DNA of 64,000 nucleotides from Gari tellinella (GCA_922989275.2 OV277859.1:86176198-86240197), one strand, 5' to 3'; positions 11,715 to 23,479 are shown, numbered from the stretch's first letter. The notes: generated from the letters alone by a model not told the origin. Translations and numbers: made by a program.

Positions 11715-11940
11715 CTTTAACACCCCTCCAAAGAGATATGTGTTACCCATGATCTTTTAAAGGCTGGATTATACCGAAACGGAGGATATTACTTCAACAC
11801 CTATCCAAAGAGACATGTGTTACCCATGATCTTTTAAAGGCTGGATTATACCGAAACGGAGGATATTACTTTAACACCCCTCCAAAGAGACATGTGTTAC
11901 CCATGATCTCTTAAAGGCTTGATTATGCTGATATATTTGG
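11715..11940 (+). repeat. 77-bp tandem repeat, three copies
   Basis: Units start CTTTAACACCCCTCC (11715), CTTCAACACCTATCC (11792) and CTTTAACACCCCTCC (11869). It precedes the gypsy coding fragment and probably lies in its degraded gag region. Confidence 0.9.
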
Positions 11941-12108
11941 AATTAACTGAGGATTATTCAGCAGCTGAAGCAGTTGGATAAGTGTTTAACCATGGACTTA
12001 TTAATTCTAAGAGACAAGGGAAAGTTTGAGCTTCAGCACCTTCTAGATACATCGGGATGAATCCTCAGATGTCTGGAAAAATCTTAGGGAAGAAAATGGA
12101 GCCTTAAG

Positions 12109-13105
12109 ATGTGCTTTCAATGGGATATACTGGTAGCTGCTATTCGAGAAGAAGGCCTATTAGGCTTGGACTTTTTACACCACTTTGATTATAATCTGAA
12201 CAAAAATGGATTAAAACTAGGTGGGACAAAGTGTGAAACTCTGATAGAACATGTTCCACTTAGAGCTGTTAGGGTGACATGTGCAGAGGACATACGCTTA
12301 CCTCCAGAGTCTGAGTGTGTGGTTCCTGGCAGAGCAGAATGTGGCAAAGTTAACTTTAAAATAGGACAATTTTGTAAGCCCTTAGTGAAAACCTGTAGTG
12401 AGGAGGACATTATTATTGGAAATACAATATTTGATGCGAGACGGATTAAAAGTGGACATTCGGTTCCAGTTAGGGTAATTAACCCATTACCTATGGAAGT
12501 GAAAATTAATAAGGGATCTACATTGGGTCACATTGAAGAAATAGATGAAAAAGACATTTTAGCTGAGGACATTACGGACATTGAGACTAAAATTCAAGGG
12601 AATTATTCAGATAGCGAATATTTGACTAGTTTAGTGTCAAAGTGGAATAAACCTTTACAGGATTTGTACAATCGCTCATGTACAAATTTAACTGAAGATC
12701 AAAACCACACTTTGGTGAATCTTTTGGATGAGTTTAAAGTCATATTTTCGACAGGACCAACATATCTAGGCCGTACAAATGTTGTCAAACATACAATTGA
12801 CACAGGAAGTTCCAAACCAATCAAGATTCCACATAGAAGGGTCCCTCGGGCTTTTGCAGGGGAGGAGGAAAAGATTATCCAACAACAGCTGGAAGCAGGA
12901 GTCATTCAGAAGAGTAAAAGTCCCTGGTCATTTCCAATCTGTTTTGTTCGGAAACGGGATGGAAGTACAAGAGCTGTAGTGGACTACAGACTTTTAAATG
13001 ATAAAACTGTTAAGGATGCGTATCCATTACCAAAAATTGATGAATGCCTTGACAGTTTGGATGGATCTGTATATTTCAGTGTTTGTGATTTGGCCAGTAC
13101 TCTCC
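12109..13105 (+). pseudogene. Ty3/gypsy-like pol fragment: protease end and RT start
   Basis: Begins near the end of an aspartic protease (GLLGLDFLHHFDYNL), then a linker and the RT N-terminal region (VKHTIDTGSSKPIK, LEAGVIQKSKSPWSFPICFV, YPLPKIDECLDSL, FSVCDLAS). It is open for about 330 codons, then stops abruptly at RT motif A, where minus-strand LINE sequence begins. The protease catalytic motif, the rest of RT, RNase H and integrase are missing. Confidence 0.88.
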
Positions 13106-14686
13106 TCATATGATGGGCGTGGTCAACAACGTTGAAGGCAGCTTTGGCGTCAAGAAATATTAGACTAAATGGCCTCCCTTCCTCCTTGAATTCTCTTGTA
13201 ACTTCCTCGACTATGAGAGCTGCATGTAATTGAGATGTCTTAGCAGTAAACCCTCTTTGATAGTGACTTTGAGTCTTAAGTACTGCGGGTTGGATTCGTT
13301 CCTTTATGATAGCTTCAAGGAGCTTTTCAATCACAGGTAGCACAGTGATACCTCTGTAGTTTGTCACTTCACTACGCTCGCCTTTGTTTTTGAAGACTGG
13401 TGTTAAGAATCCTGCTTTCAACGAGGGTGGGGCTTTTCCTATTTTTAAGATACAGTTTAACAAGTGAAGAATAATTGACCGGAGTACTTGCCCTCCATGA
13501 ATGATGCTTTCAACAGATATCCCATAAATGTCAGCGGCTTTACCACGATTTAGGGAATTTATTGCGTGCTGTAGTTCTTCCATTTTGACCTCTTCTGCCT
13601 CTTCTGCCTCTTCTACACTAGCGATATTCCTAATATGGCCCAGCTCCATGTTAACAATTTGGTGATAGTCATCATCGAAGTTATGGTTTTCAGAGGGTTC
13701 AGCCAGTCTGCTAAAATGCTTTCTAAATCCTGCGATGATCTCTTCTTGTCCTGAATGCATCACCCCATCGACATTTAGGTCCTCAATCAGGAACGCTTTA
13801 TTCTTTCTCTGTCTGTTAACTAGCTTGTGGAACAGGGAATGATCCCTATGTCGAGTGCAGATGATATTCTCCTTGTCGTTTGACCTTCTTCGTGCAACCT
13901 CACATCTTATAGAGCTTCTTAGTTGCTTTTTCCGGACTTTGAGGTCGGCTAGGAGAAGACTATCCGGACTAGAAGACATTCCATTATTCCTCCATGTCTT
14001 GTATGCCTTTCTCACATCCTTTAGTGCAGTTCCTATTGTCGGGGTCCATACCTTTAGCTTTGGTTTTGATTTATGAATCTTAATCTCTGAGGAGAATTCT
14101 CTCACTACTATCTGTACAGTGTCCATTAGTTTCAATGTATAGTCCTCTAGCTGAGGAGTATTTGTAATATTTGCCGTATCTAACCCTAGGATCCTTTTCT
14201 GGATTTCTTGTTCATAGAGATCGGTGTTTACTTTTTGCCAGTTAGTCTTAAGTTATATCTCCTGACGGCTCTGGTAGGCCTACTCTTACTTATCTGTACA
14301 TTCAGTTCACTTCTTATCAATATTGGGTGATGACCTGAGGTGTTTTCACATAGTCAAGACATCACAGTTTTAGGATGACAGGTTAGTGTCTGTGAATTTT
14401 TTACAAGAAAATAGTCAATTTCGGTGCAATCAGCGCCCGACGGTGATATGAAGGTTTTACCAGCATTGTTGTCGCTTAGGTTATATTCACTTATTAGAGA
14501 GTGAAGGTGGCTTTCTCTTGTTGTTTTTGGTCCATTTTCAGACAGGTGCGTGTTTAAATCACCACCCACAATAAGATCGTGCGAGACGCTATCTTTTTCG
14601 AGTATCTCGGAAAGGATGTCAACACACTCTTGGAATTCTTGTAAACGATTAGTTACCTGCGTGTGGTTATTTGTTGTGTAGGACAC
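13105..14686 (-). pseudogene. Non-LTR retrotransposon: endonuclease and N-terminal RT
   Basis: 14686-14354 encodes an AP-endonuclease-like segment with GGDLNTH and IDYFL. 14135-13105 encodes the RT lead (VRKAYKTWRNNG, TPVFKNKGERSEVTNYRGIT, GFTAKTSQLHAALIV) and motif A (LIFLDAKAAFNVVDH). A frame break separates the two parts near 14136-14353. It ends at the gypsy junction, and the RT resumes at 10919. Confidence 0.88.
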
Positions 14687-15564
14687 TGGGCACCAGTCGG
14701 TTTATGGAAAATTACTGTCCGTCCAAAAGTACTGACGGTAGTATCTAGTATACACAATCTAATTACGCAGGCCTTACCTAAATCTTTATTCATGCTTGAA
14801 GGGTCAAATTATTATGTAAAGTGATACAATTTTTTTTTATCAACTTTCATCAAATAGATTCTGATTAATGGGATACAAATGCCAAACATAGACTAATTAA
14901 GATCTATGCGACCACATGTTGCGGGACCAGTGGTGTTTGTTTCAGGTGTGTTATTGTATTGCTAAGGTCTCGTTCTCATAATGACATCTCTGGTATGCAT
15001 ACAATATCGGATTAAAATGAAACTTTGATATCCAAAACGTCTCAGATAATGTAGGGCATAATATCTTAATCACAGCTAACATACAGTGAAATCACGGCTG
15101 GTTATACAGTAAATTTATATAAAAAAGCAGCTAGTCATACCATTTCAGTTTGTAGAAAACACATTATGTTGTGTTTTTCTGTTCATATTTCAATAACAGA
15201 CACTTCAGGTGCATTAATATATTCTCGCTGCGAGTGATAATTAATAATTTGATAGCAGAAATTTACTAAAGGTGTTACTGGAACAGTTTTAAATCACGCT
15301 TCCACGGCGCGTCGGTAAGCGGTGCCAGTGATCAGAAGCTTATTTCAGAGAGATCTTGCTTCAGATTCGGAAGATATTTGGTGAACTGAAAAGAATTTAT
15401 CATGCAAGTGTACTGGACCATATATTACAATTGTTTGTATACAAAGGGCTGTAAAATAAAGGTAAATCTTACTGGCTTCGCTTGAGTGTGGCTTATTTCG
15501 CGACATTTTGTCGACTCGCTGATCGCAGCTTCCGGAAGGTATACACCAGAGTTTACATACTGTG

Positions 15565-15797
15565 AATTTATACTGTCATGGAAATGCATTATAAGAAATA
15601 TTGTCTAAATTCTAGCAGATAATAGCTTAAACAGGGACATTTCATAACGTGAAATGTCCCTGGCTTAAAGCAGGCTAAAAGTAAAGCAGAATGCACCCTT
15701 TAAAGCAGGCTAAACGTAAAGCAGAATGCACCTTTAACCTGCTTTAAGTGGTTTACTATCTTCAATACTAGAAACAGGCTATGTAGTAATGGGTTAG
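15565..15797 (-). mobile_element. Right half of the split TTAA-type MITE
   Basis: Continues AATTTATACTGTCATGGAAA, CTAGCAGATAATAGC, then hairpin pieces around AAAGTAAAGCAGAATGCACC (duplicated once) and ends AACAGGCTATGTAGTAATGG. Together with 9149-9223 it forms one element. Confidence 0.75.
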
Positions 15798-16269
15798 ATC
15801 TAAATCGACTGTCTATTCAACCCATTTGCGGTTGAGATGAAATGGATTCTTCCATGCTTATAATTATATTGGATAATTCCATTTTTAACTAAGGGGGTGT
15901 CTGATCTAAATTTTCATTTTTGTTTTGTTTTATATTGAAATTCCTATCAGCTAACAGACTACGGTAGACTTTGATCAGACGGCGCATTATGTGGCATCTC
16001 AGTGCGATCACGTCTACACTATTTGCCGATGTGACTATCAATTAGATTATGGGACGATAGACACAAATTTATTAAACACAAACGCGTGTTAACTAACCGA
16101 CCCCTTAGACTTCCAATTTTGAATCTAGTTAATTCTTATATATCTATGTTTGCTGCCAAGTTTTATCGTCTGCTTTAACTCTTTTACCGCGAAAATATCG
16201 TCTGCATTGGTAGTGTCGTCTGCAATATGTTTAAAGTAAGCTTTAGGGCTGATTTGACAAAAGAAATGT

Positions 16270-16345
16270 CGATACTAGTGTCAAATAGTTTTGATCCTGA
16301 TCAGACGCCGCGTTCAGGATCAAAACTGTTTGCAAAGCCGCCCTT
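16270..16345. repeat. Hairpin repeat (AGTTTTGATCCTGATCAG)
   Basis: Arms AATAGTTTTGATCCTGA and TCAGGATCAAAACTGTTTG flank CAGACGCCGCGT. This is a member of the AAACTGTTTG hairpin family, with other copies at about 29828, 32808 and 35200. Confidence 0.7.
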
Positions 16346-16907
16346 TGGCCCCGTTTGCAGTGAAAGAGTTATATATTATAGTCCAACTGGACAGTCACAC
16401 TTGAATATATTGCAGACCCTGATCATAAGGCTCCTTTAGAAGTCCTCTAATCTAGGTCTACACGTTTTGCATAGGTTCTCTTCTCGGGTACATTGTTTTG
16501 TAAATGAAGCCAAGTATACTCGTCGTTAAAGAGTTTTATTTCAAGAATGTGTTAACCCTTTGTCTGCTGATCGCGAGTCGACTTCATTGTTTTTGCAAAC
16601 AATCTGGACCCAGATCATTCGCAGCGAAAGGCGTAAAATAAATGGATGGAGCGAACTGACTATAGACAGACCGCTTGTTTTCGCTGCTATATATAAGAAA
16701 CCATAATACATAGTATCCCTGACTGCACGCTGGAAGATAGAATAATAATGTCAGATGACTGCTGATAGCATTTGTTTTTATCGTAATTAGAGAAACTAAT
16801 GTTCCTAGGGATAATTAAGCAACTTGTTTACAACGCTGAATAAATGTTAACTATCGATCTAAATAACCCCTTCAATGCTTACAAATGTACTCCGAGTAAA
16901 ATGGTTA

Positions 16908-17231
16908 CAGTGCTCACTCCCTACAATGGCCCACCGAACAACGACCCTCCTTACAACAACGCGTGCCGCCGTTTCTCCAAACAAGTTTATCAAAATAAAA
17001 TAGTGAATATTTTGACAGAAAGAAAAATAATGACGAGTGGCAAACAGTTTGAATCCAGATCTGACGCCGCGTCGCACGGCGTGTGATCTGGATTCAAGCT
17101 GTTTGCAGATGTGACGAGTAATATTTAGCTCTCTAAGGGTATTGATGTTCCCTCCCTATAACAACTCCATCTGAACAACAATCACAATCTATATATCACG
17201 TACATTGGGTGTTGTTGTAGAGAGGGAACAC
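16908..17231 (-). mobile_element. TA-flanked MITE (CAGTGCTCCCTC type) with central hairpin
   Basis: Ends CAGTGCTCACTCCC and GAGGGAACACT next to TA. A hairpin of about 60 bp (GAATCCAGATCTGACGCCG and complement) sits at 17045-17105. Related copies lie at 29138, 34398, 36295 and 37248, with a piece at 22350. Confidence 0.75.
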
Positions 17232-17599
17232 TATATTTTCAAACAATTTGGATCATGGTCAGATCATGATACAAACTGATTGACACTTACTACGATATTA
17301 CCTTTAAGTAAGTTAATTTAACTAAAATTAAATTTTGAGAAATAAAAGCAGACGAAAATTAATAAAGCAGATGGCGTCATGGCAGTGAAGCGGTTACTGC
17401 TGAACAAAAGTAAGGAGCTTTCTTCTTTACATTTATCTTTCAATAATCCGCCATATGTCTAAAGTAAGCGCAACGCGTTTTCAAACAGTTGTTGTTGTTG
17501 TTGTTGGCGTACATGCGTTTAACACGCACAGGGTCAAACTGGAGGATTACGTGCATAGCTGTTTCAAATTACCTCACCATATCCTTCGTTATGCTCCGT

Positions 17600-17945
17600 C
17601 TTCAGGTACGGAAGCCCATTGGGGCCCTTTTGAGATAGAAGTTAGAAGGCATTAATTCAAACTTAAGTTCTAAGTCTTAAGTTCGAATTGATGCCGGAAT
17701 ATCTAAGATCTAAGATGTAACTTCTAACTTCTATCTTCTAAGTTCGAATTGTTGCCTGAGAACATCTAAAATCTAAGACCTAAGTTCTAAGTTCTAAGAC
17801 CTAAGTTCTAAGTTCTAACTTCTAAGTTCGAATTTTTTCCGGGTTAACATCTAAGATCTAAGTTCTAAGTTCTAAGATCTAAGTTCGAATTTTTTGTCAT
17901 GAAAGCGGGAAGCGCCATTTTTGCAAGGAAATCAGAGCGACCGGT
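17600..17945 (+). repeat. Degenerate TCTAAG/TTCTAAGTT repeat
   Basis: Many short words such as CTAAGATCTAAG and AAGTTCTAAGTTCGAATT, entered by GAGATAGAAGTTAGAAGGC and ending near GCGGGAAGCGCCAT. A reverse-oriented relative lies at 27145-27540. Confidence 0.8.
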
Positions 17946-18530
17946 AGACAAGAAAATCTACAAAAAGGGGTGAGTTACAATTAATTGATGATATTTTCAC
18001 GCTAAATATATTCATTCGAGAGTGGATTTTCGATCTTGTATGGCTACCAAGTATAGAATAGAATGCTCTGGTATTTCCAAGGGATATTGCAACGAGGACG
18101 TAGCTCGAGTCATAAATTTGCGAGGAAAGGTCAAAAGATGTACTTTTCTATTTAGATCAAGAGGGTAAACAGTAATAGGTTCTAATGAATGCTACGGTTA
18201 GTCAATTGCATTAGAGCTGTTCCATGTGCTGTTAAAGTGAGTATATGGTATAACTAACTTCGTCTCCCGTTCGGTCCGTCTAAAGACCCCAAACTTCTCC
18301 ATATGTACCAAAACCACTGAAAAATAACTCAAACTACTATAGCTCCTTAATACCCCGGGGGCTAATTTAGCTTACCATGCAACCCCAACAGGACACATTT
18401 TCAGGGGTGTCAAATTGTTCACCAAGACATTCTCCATCAGAAAAAAGTAACCCAAAATAAACTTATATAGCATTTTTAATTAGTTTAACTTCAATTCGTC
18501 ACGTATAAGCTTTATTTGATAAGATATTAA

Positions 18531-19035
18531 AGAGACTAGCAACCAGATTAAGCATTAAAAATAGTAATTTGTAAATATATGACAAACGCTTATATGAGCG
18601 GGTAAGAATTAGTTAAGGACGAGAAATTCAGTTTAAAAAAACGCGTTTCAATAAAATAAATTATTGAGCTCTGGTGGGATTCAAACCCGGAATGCGGGGA
18701 CAGAATAGCAAAAATAAGGCAACCCCTTAGACCACTCGACCACAGGATTTTTCATATCTTTGGGAACGATTTAACGTACTTCAGTGTGTAGCGATGGAGA
18801 GTAGTTAATTCGGCTCTGGATATGTCTGAGCCCGTGATCAATGTCTATAGCTTCTTTCGACGCAACGGATAAAAGGATGGAAAAAAATATCTAAAAAAAA
18901 AAAAAAGATTTGAAGACCTTTCTTAAGGATGTTTTTGGACTGATCATATTTTTGTAATGCCAGATGCACGATAGTGCTACACATTTGTGTATTTTCTTTT
19001 ATTTTTGCAAATACACCATCCGGTTGCGAGTCGCT
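18531..19035. mobile_element. Inverted-repeat element carrying a tRNA-like segment, copy 1
   Basis: Ends AGAGACTAGCAACCAGAT and CATCCGGTTGCGAGTCGCT, each followed or preceded by TTAA. The interior includes a minus-strand tRNA-like stretch at 18665-18750 and a conserved tail containing ATTTTCTTTTATTTTTGCA. Confidence 0.8.
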
Positions 19036-19231
19036 TTAAAGTATTGATGTAGTTTTTTTTTTTTTTAAGTTGTTTGGGGAGGTTTGGGTTTTTTCTAAGA
19101 CGGACCCCCACTCGTCAATCATTCAGTCAGTGAGCTTTATATTTGATATACACCGCGGGGCTTCCCGATTCCTGAGAGTGTTCGAGGCTAGTGATTTCGG
19201 CTTGCCTGTCCTACCCAGGGCTACCCTTTAA

Positions 19232-19754
19232 AGAGGCTCGCAACCGGATTTAGCATTAAAAATAGTAATTTGTAAATATATGTGAAATGCTTATATAAAT
19301 GGGTAAGATTTAGTTTAGGATAATAAATTCTGTTGAAAAAATGCATTTAAAAAAAAAAGAAGAAGCTCTGCTGGGATTCGAACCCGTGACCCTCCATGCG
19401 GAGACAAACATAAAAAAAGGAAACGCCTTTACCCACTCGGCTACTGGCGCTCTCTATCTATATGGTAGCGAATTAACGTACTTCACTGGTAGAGATTGAT
19501 AGTACATTATTCGGCTCGGGTTTATGTCTGAGTCCGTGTAGAGAAGCAACAACAACAACTATACCGTCTACTAACGCTATAGAAAAACGATGGCTAATAT
19601 CTAAAAAAAAACTAAGATTCGGTGACGATTCTTGAGACTTTTTTTGGACTGATCATATTTTTTTAATGTCAGAAGCCAAATAATGCCACAAATTTGCTTT
19701 TATTTGAGTATTTTCTTTTATTTTGACAAGTACACCATCCGGTTGCGAGTCCCT
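19232..19754. mobile_element. Inverted-repeat element carrying a tRNA-like segment, copy 2
   Basis: Ends AGAGGCTCGCAACCGGAT and ATCCGGTTGCGAGTCCCT between TTAA copies (19228-19231 and 19755-19758). The tRNA-like part is on the minus strand at 19364-19452, with an A-box-like TAGCCGAGTGGGTAAAGGCG and a B-box GGTTCGAATCC. Confidence 0.85.
19364..19452 (-). other. tRNA-like segment (A and B boxes) inside a TIR element
   Basis: A D-arm-like GCCGAGTGGGTAAAGGC and a T-arm GGGTTCGAATCCC are well kept, but no acceptor stem pairs and the anticodon region is T-rich. I read it as a pol III promoter-like fossil, not a functional tRNA. Confidence 0.6.
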
Positions 19755-19837
19755 TTAAAAACACAAGTATATGTTGCCTAATAATTAGATTATTTTCCTA
19801 CTGCTGAATCTCCTCTTTCTTTTTGCAGACGACGAAA

Positions 19838-19906
19838 ATGGTATCTAAATGGGCATGGTTGTTTGGAATTTGGCTGCTTGTTATTACACCAGTTGTTGTG
19901 AAGTGT
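19838..19906 (+). other. Possible orphan signal-peptide exon fused to LINE sequence
   Basis: A strong pyrimidine tract and TTTTTGCAG precede an ATG that opens a signal-peptide-like run (MVSKWAWLFGIWLLVITPVV) followed by VKC. LINE-derived sequence starts right after, in another frame; this frame stays open to 20056. No partner exon was recognised. Confidence 0.3.
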
Positions 19907-19907
19907 T

Positions 19908-20462
19908 GTGAAGGAAGTCATCTGCAGACTTGCTCGGGCCAGTGCAGTATTTGGAAGACTCAAAGACAAGGTTTGGAAGCGCAGAGGAGTCAGCCTGAAC
20001 ACCAAGTTAAAGGTGTACAGAGCGATGGTGTTGCCATTCTTACTATACGCAAGTGAGACTTGGACTGTCTACAGCCGACATGCCAAACAACTCAACGCTT
20101 TCAACATGAGATGTCTCCCATCCATCCTGCAAATCAAGTGGCAAGACAAAATCCCAGACACGGAAGTACTCCAGAAGGCCTCATCAGAGATGAACCAATG
20201 CAATACTTGCCCGCTCACAACTAAGATGGGCTTGGCAATCTATATCGCATGGACGACAAGCGTCTTCCCAAAAGACTGCTGTACGGCGAGCTACAGAGTG
20301 ACAAATGAAGCGAAAAGGCAAATGCGCCAGTGCCGGAAAGACAGAAAGAGCACATCTTCCTCCAAGCCATCCCATTCAGCGGAGCTTCCATGTACGCACT
20401 GCAACCGATTCTTCAAGGCGATGATTGGCCTGACAAGCCATCTCCGCACGCATTCCTTCTAA
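19908..20462 (+). pseudogene. Non-LTR retrotransposon 3' fragment with C2H2 finger
   Basis: Encodes the end of an RT ORF (RLARASAVFGRL, LNTKLKVYRAMVLPFLLYASETW, IKWQDKIPDTEVLQ). Near the C-terminus is a zinc finger of C-X2-C-X12-H-X3-H form (CTHCNRFFK...HLRTH), as in some LINE families. 5'-truncated; a different family from the LINE at 10-14.7 kb. Confidence 0.85.
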
Positions 20463-22200
20463 CTGTAACAGGGAGTAGTTTGGTCATATTCGAAGGGCGA
20501 ATAGCAGTGTTGTACTCACGGATTTAGCTGTCATTCTCAGTGGACGCATTTAACAAGACTAGAACTTATTAAGCATTGCCTTTTCCATAGCTTATCATAC
20601 AAGTATATTATATTGTTATTATATATTGTGCATAATAATTATTAAACTCAGCTTGCGGCAACTTAAGCGTACACTGAAGGCTAACAATCTTTCCCGACGA
20701 AAAACACGTACACCTAAGGACTAAATAAGGGACCACCTTATTGTGGAAATCTAGAGGAGCGCCACGTGTGTTGGTTATCGATCGATGTGACAAAAGTTAG
20801 TCACTGACTTCCGACTTGTAGTGTCCATAAAATGTATGGCAGGGTTAAACGGTTGTATTATTGTACCAAAACCAAGCTTATATATTTTAATTTGGCTATT
20901 TCTCGAATAACCCGTTCCCATATAGCTTGCTTTCAGTATTGAAAACAGACGTTTGGTTTAAGCATGCTAAATGTGATAAGCAGAATACCCCCTTTAAAAG
21001 GCGTAAAGAGCATCGAACTTCATTTTCAGCGCAATTAAAACTACACTCTGTCAGAATATATAGCAGCTTTAGTATGGTGTATATTCATTACTGTATCAAT
21101 TGGAACTATTTTGTTCATTGGAAGAATTAAATAAATGCCTAATTAAAAAGGCACGCATATGGAGTAAAGGGTTGATAGGACCTAACCGACTAAAGACATG
21201 CAACTGTTACCCCAGAATATGAGCAAGAAAAAGCTACTGTATGAATTTTCAGATTAACTTCCATCCTGCTGTAAACTGCCATCCTTCAGGAAATAGTATC
21301 CTCAAAAAGTATTTCTGTGTGGGAATAGATACTATAGGAATAAACAACATCTTTTTGACGTAGGGCGTTTTCAATAAACTTACCCCCCGAAGCTAATGTA
21401 GTCATACCGTCATGAGCGGCAAAAATATGTTGTTTATTCCTTATATTTATATTTTTATTTTCTGTCATCCATTTAATGTGTAGTTTTACCAGATTTGTTT
21501 TCATGTATATGAATATATCATATACCGGCCAAATGGGTTTGATAGATGTAATATCGATGTAATAGCCATTTCAGTTTCTAAATATGGTGTCAAAAGTAGT
21601 CCTTACTACATGTACTGTATTTGCATGATAATTTCAGGGTTTTACGCAGTTAACTTTCTCGCTGTGCTTTAAGAACGCTCGTAAGAAACTAAAACAAAAA
21701 TTTCAATCTGAATATCCATTATCAAAGCATATTTTAAACAATTAGGTGGCGCAAGTTTTTATAAACGCTTTACACATAGCAACGCGAATAGCAACGCTGA
21801 CATGCGACTACACAGTCAGCGTGTACACACACCCGCGGCTATCCGTGGCATATCCGATACACATAGGCTAGTTTCAATATGTCATAACGGAACAGTTCGT
21901 TACCAATTTAGTAAGTGTGAATGCATTATTTTGCTTTATGGTTGAGCGACTTTCCTATGTAATTCTGGTGAACAAATTGTTTGAACTTGTCAATTTCAAA
22001 CCGTAATTGGAAGACAACTTGTCTAATCTATAAATAGAACACCACTCACTCGGAGAAGGGAGAGAACGCGTACAGCTTTAATGACGGAGCGTAATATGAT
22101 GACCTCCCTTAAAACAGCATTTAATTTTTTTATCGCAATTTGATTTTAATTGAACTGTCTGCGACTTTAAATAGGGGTTTCGAGATACCCAAACGGATAA
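20463..22200. other. No gene seen; one palindromic repeat
   Basis: AT-rich intergenic DNA. A possible TIR unit lies at 21339-21441 (GGAATAAACAACATC at the left, ATGTTGTTTATTCC at the right). No exon with conserved protein content was found. Confidence 0.5.
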
Positions 22201-22349
22201 TCTAAAAGTAGATCCTTACTTGGTCGGTATCTCTCCGCCGTATGGAAGATTGTCTTCGCGGCGGAGACTCCGCCCTCTTTCTGTCTGCTGCAATAATCGT
22301 CTGCTGTTTTTCTCAAAGTTACCTATTAGTGGACAGTTTGATATACCGG

Positions 22350-22540
22350 TAATAAATATGATGAAGAGTGACAAACAGCTTGAATCCAGATCGGACGCCG
22401 CGTTATGCGTCGGCTGATCTGGATTAAAGCTGTTTCAATTGTAAGCCAAGGCTTAATTGGTCATCCCTACAACGACTCCCACCGAACAACACACACAATA
22501 TGTGTCTCCCATTGTGTGCTGTTGTAGAGAGGGAGCACTG
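22350..22540 (-). mobile_element. Partial CAGTGCTCCC-type MITE
   Basis: Central hairpin GAATCCAGATCGGACGCCG with its complement, then the shared end CCCTACAACGACTCCCACC ... GTTGTAGAGAGGGAGCACTG next to TA. The left terminus is not clear. Confidence 0.65.
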
Positions 22541-22584
22541 TATTTATTTTTCAACTAAAAACTTTACTCATAAATAAGCACAAT

Positions 22585-22739
22585 AATATTTCCTATATCC
22601 AAGCAGATGGTTTTAAGCTTAAATCAGACTGAACGTAAAGCAGAATGCTCTTAAAGGTGTATTCTACTTTACCTTCAGCCTGTTTTAAGTGGCCATCTGT
22701 CTTCAAAACTAGAAACAAACCATGGGGTTATTGGTTAAT
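22585..22739 (-). mobile_element. TTAA-type hairpin MITE, partial
   Basis: Contains ATATCCAAGCAGATGG, the AAAGCAGAATGC hairpin, GTCTTCAAAACTAGAAAC and the end GGGGTTATTGGTTAA. Confidence 0.65.
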
Positions 22740-22827
22740 TCAAGATAGAAAATTTCACTTGTCAAACTCTGTACAAAACAAGCAATTCCTTCATAATGTA
22801 ACTCCTGTGTGAATATTCATGGTTTAC

Positions 22828-23095
22828 TTAACCCTTTACCCCATAGCCTGTTTCTTCTTTAAATAGGTAACACATAAAGCAGTTTGAAAGTAAAGCAGAA
22901 TGTGCCCTTAGGTGCATTCTGCTTTTTTTCAGTCTCCTTTAAGCTACCATTATTTAGGCTCTAGCGCTCAGATAATAAAGAAAATATTGCTTATGATACA
23001 CATTCATGACTGTGTAAACGAAACTACATGTATTTTCTTCATCGGAGGAAATAGCTGAATGCGCTAAATTGTGCTTCTATTTTGGAAACGGTTAA
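22828..23095 (+). mobile_element. TTAA-type hairpin MITE
   Basis: Bounded by TTAA (22828-22831 and 23092-23095). Starts CCCTTTACCCCATAGCCTG, carries the AAAGTAAAGCAGAATG palindrome and the ATTTTCTTCATCGGAGGAA arm. Confidence 0.8.
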
Positions 23096-23479
23096 ATTCA
23101 TTAGCAAAACAAACTGGAAGGATTGGTTGTTGCCTTTGTACAATTAAAACAAACAAAATATTTTTTTAAAGTTGGTGTTTTTTTATTTTCTTTCTCCCAT
23201 CTTATCAAAGCAAGTCAATAATGATTATTGTTTATTAATAACAGTCAATCTGTTATAAAGGACCCTAATTATGCAAGATTATGGCCTGACGGTTGCTTAA
23301 TGAAGATTAAAAAGAGTGCACGATAAATCTATGACTTCTTGCATTATGTTTTCCTACATTAAGCAGTCATTTGTCTTTAGATATCTCCTTGATTCAGAAA
23401 TAAGTGCTGGTTTACTAGATGACTGACTGTTTTCAAAAACTGCAAATCACATAGAATAGCTCATAGAACAGCCCTTTCG

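Larger units (their letters stand above)
9224..15564. mobile_element. 6.3-kb TIR element with CACAGTATG termini and 5-bp duplication
   Basis: The 54-bp TIRs (9224-9277 and 15511-15564) differ at one position and start CACAGTATGTAAACTC. Flanks are AATTT at 9219-9223 and 15565-15569. Removing the element and one AATTT restores a continuous MITE. Subterminal motifs of the type ACTGTATGACCAGCTGC occur three times near 9658-9730 and in the opposite sense near 15080-15150. A CAC start with a 5-bp duplication is shared with Transib and RAG-like (ProtoRAG) transposons. No transposase is seen. The interior is occupied by retrotransposon debris. Confidence 0.8.

Noticed and set aside
12189..12905. Minus-strand frames opposite the gypsy pol
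   Set aside because: Antisense shadows of the plus-strand pol fragment.
12984..13104. Extension of the minus-strand LINE frame into gypsy antisense
   Set aside because: The frame stays open by chance across the junction; residues after the motif A block do not match an RT.
18665..18750. tRNA gene candidate
   Set aside because: B-box-like sequence is present, but there are no acceptor-stem pairing and no clear anticodon arm; it lies inside a repeated TIR element.
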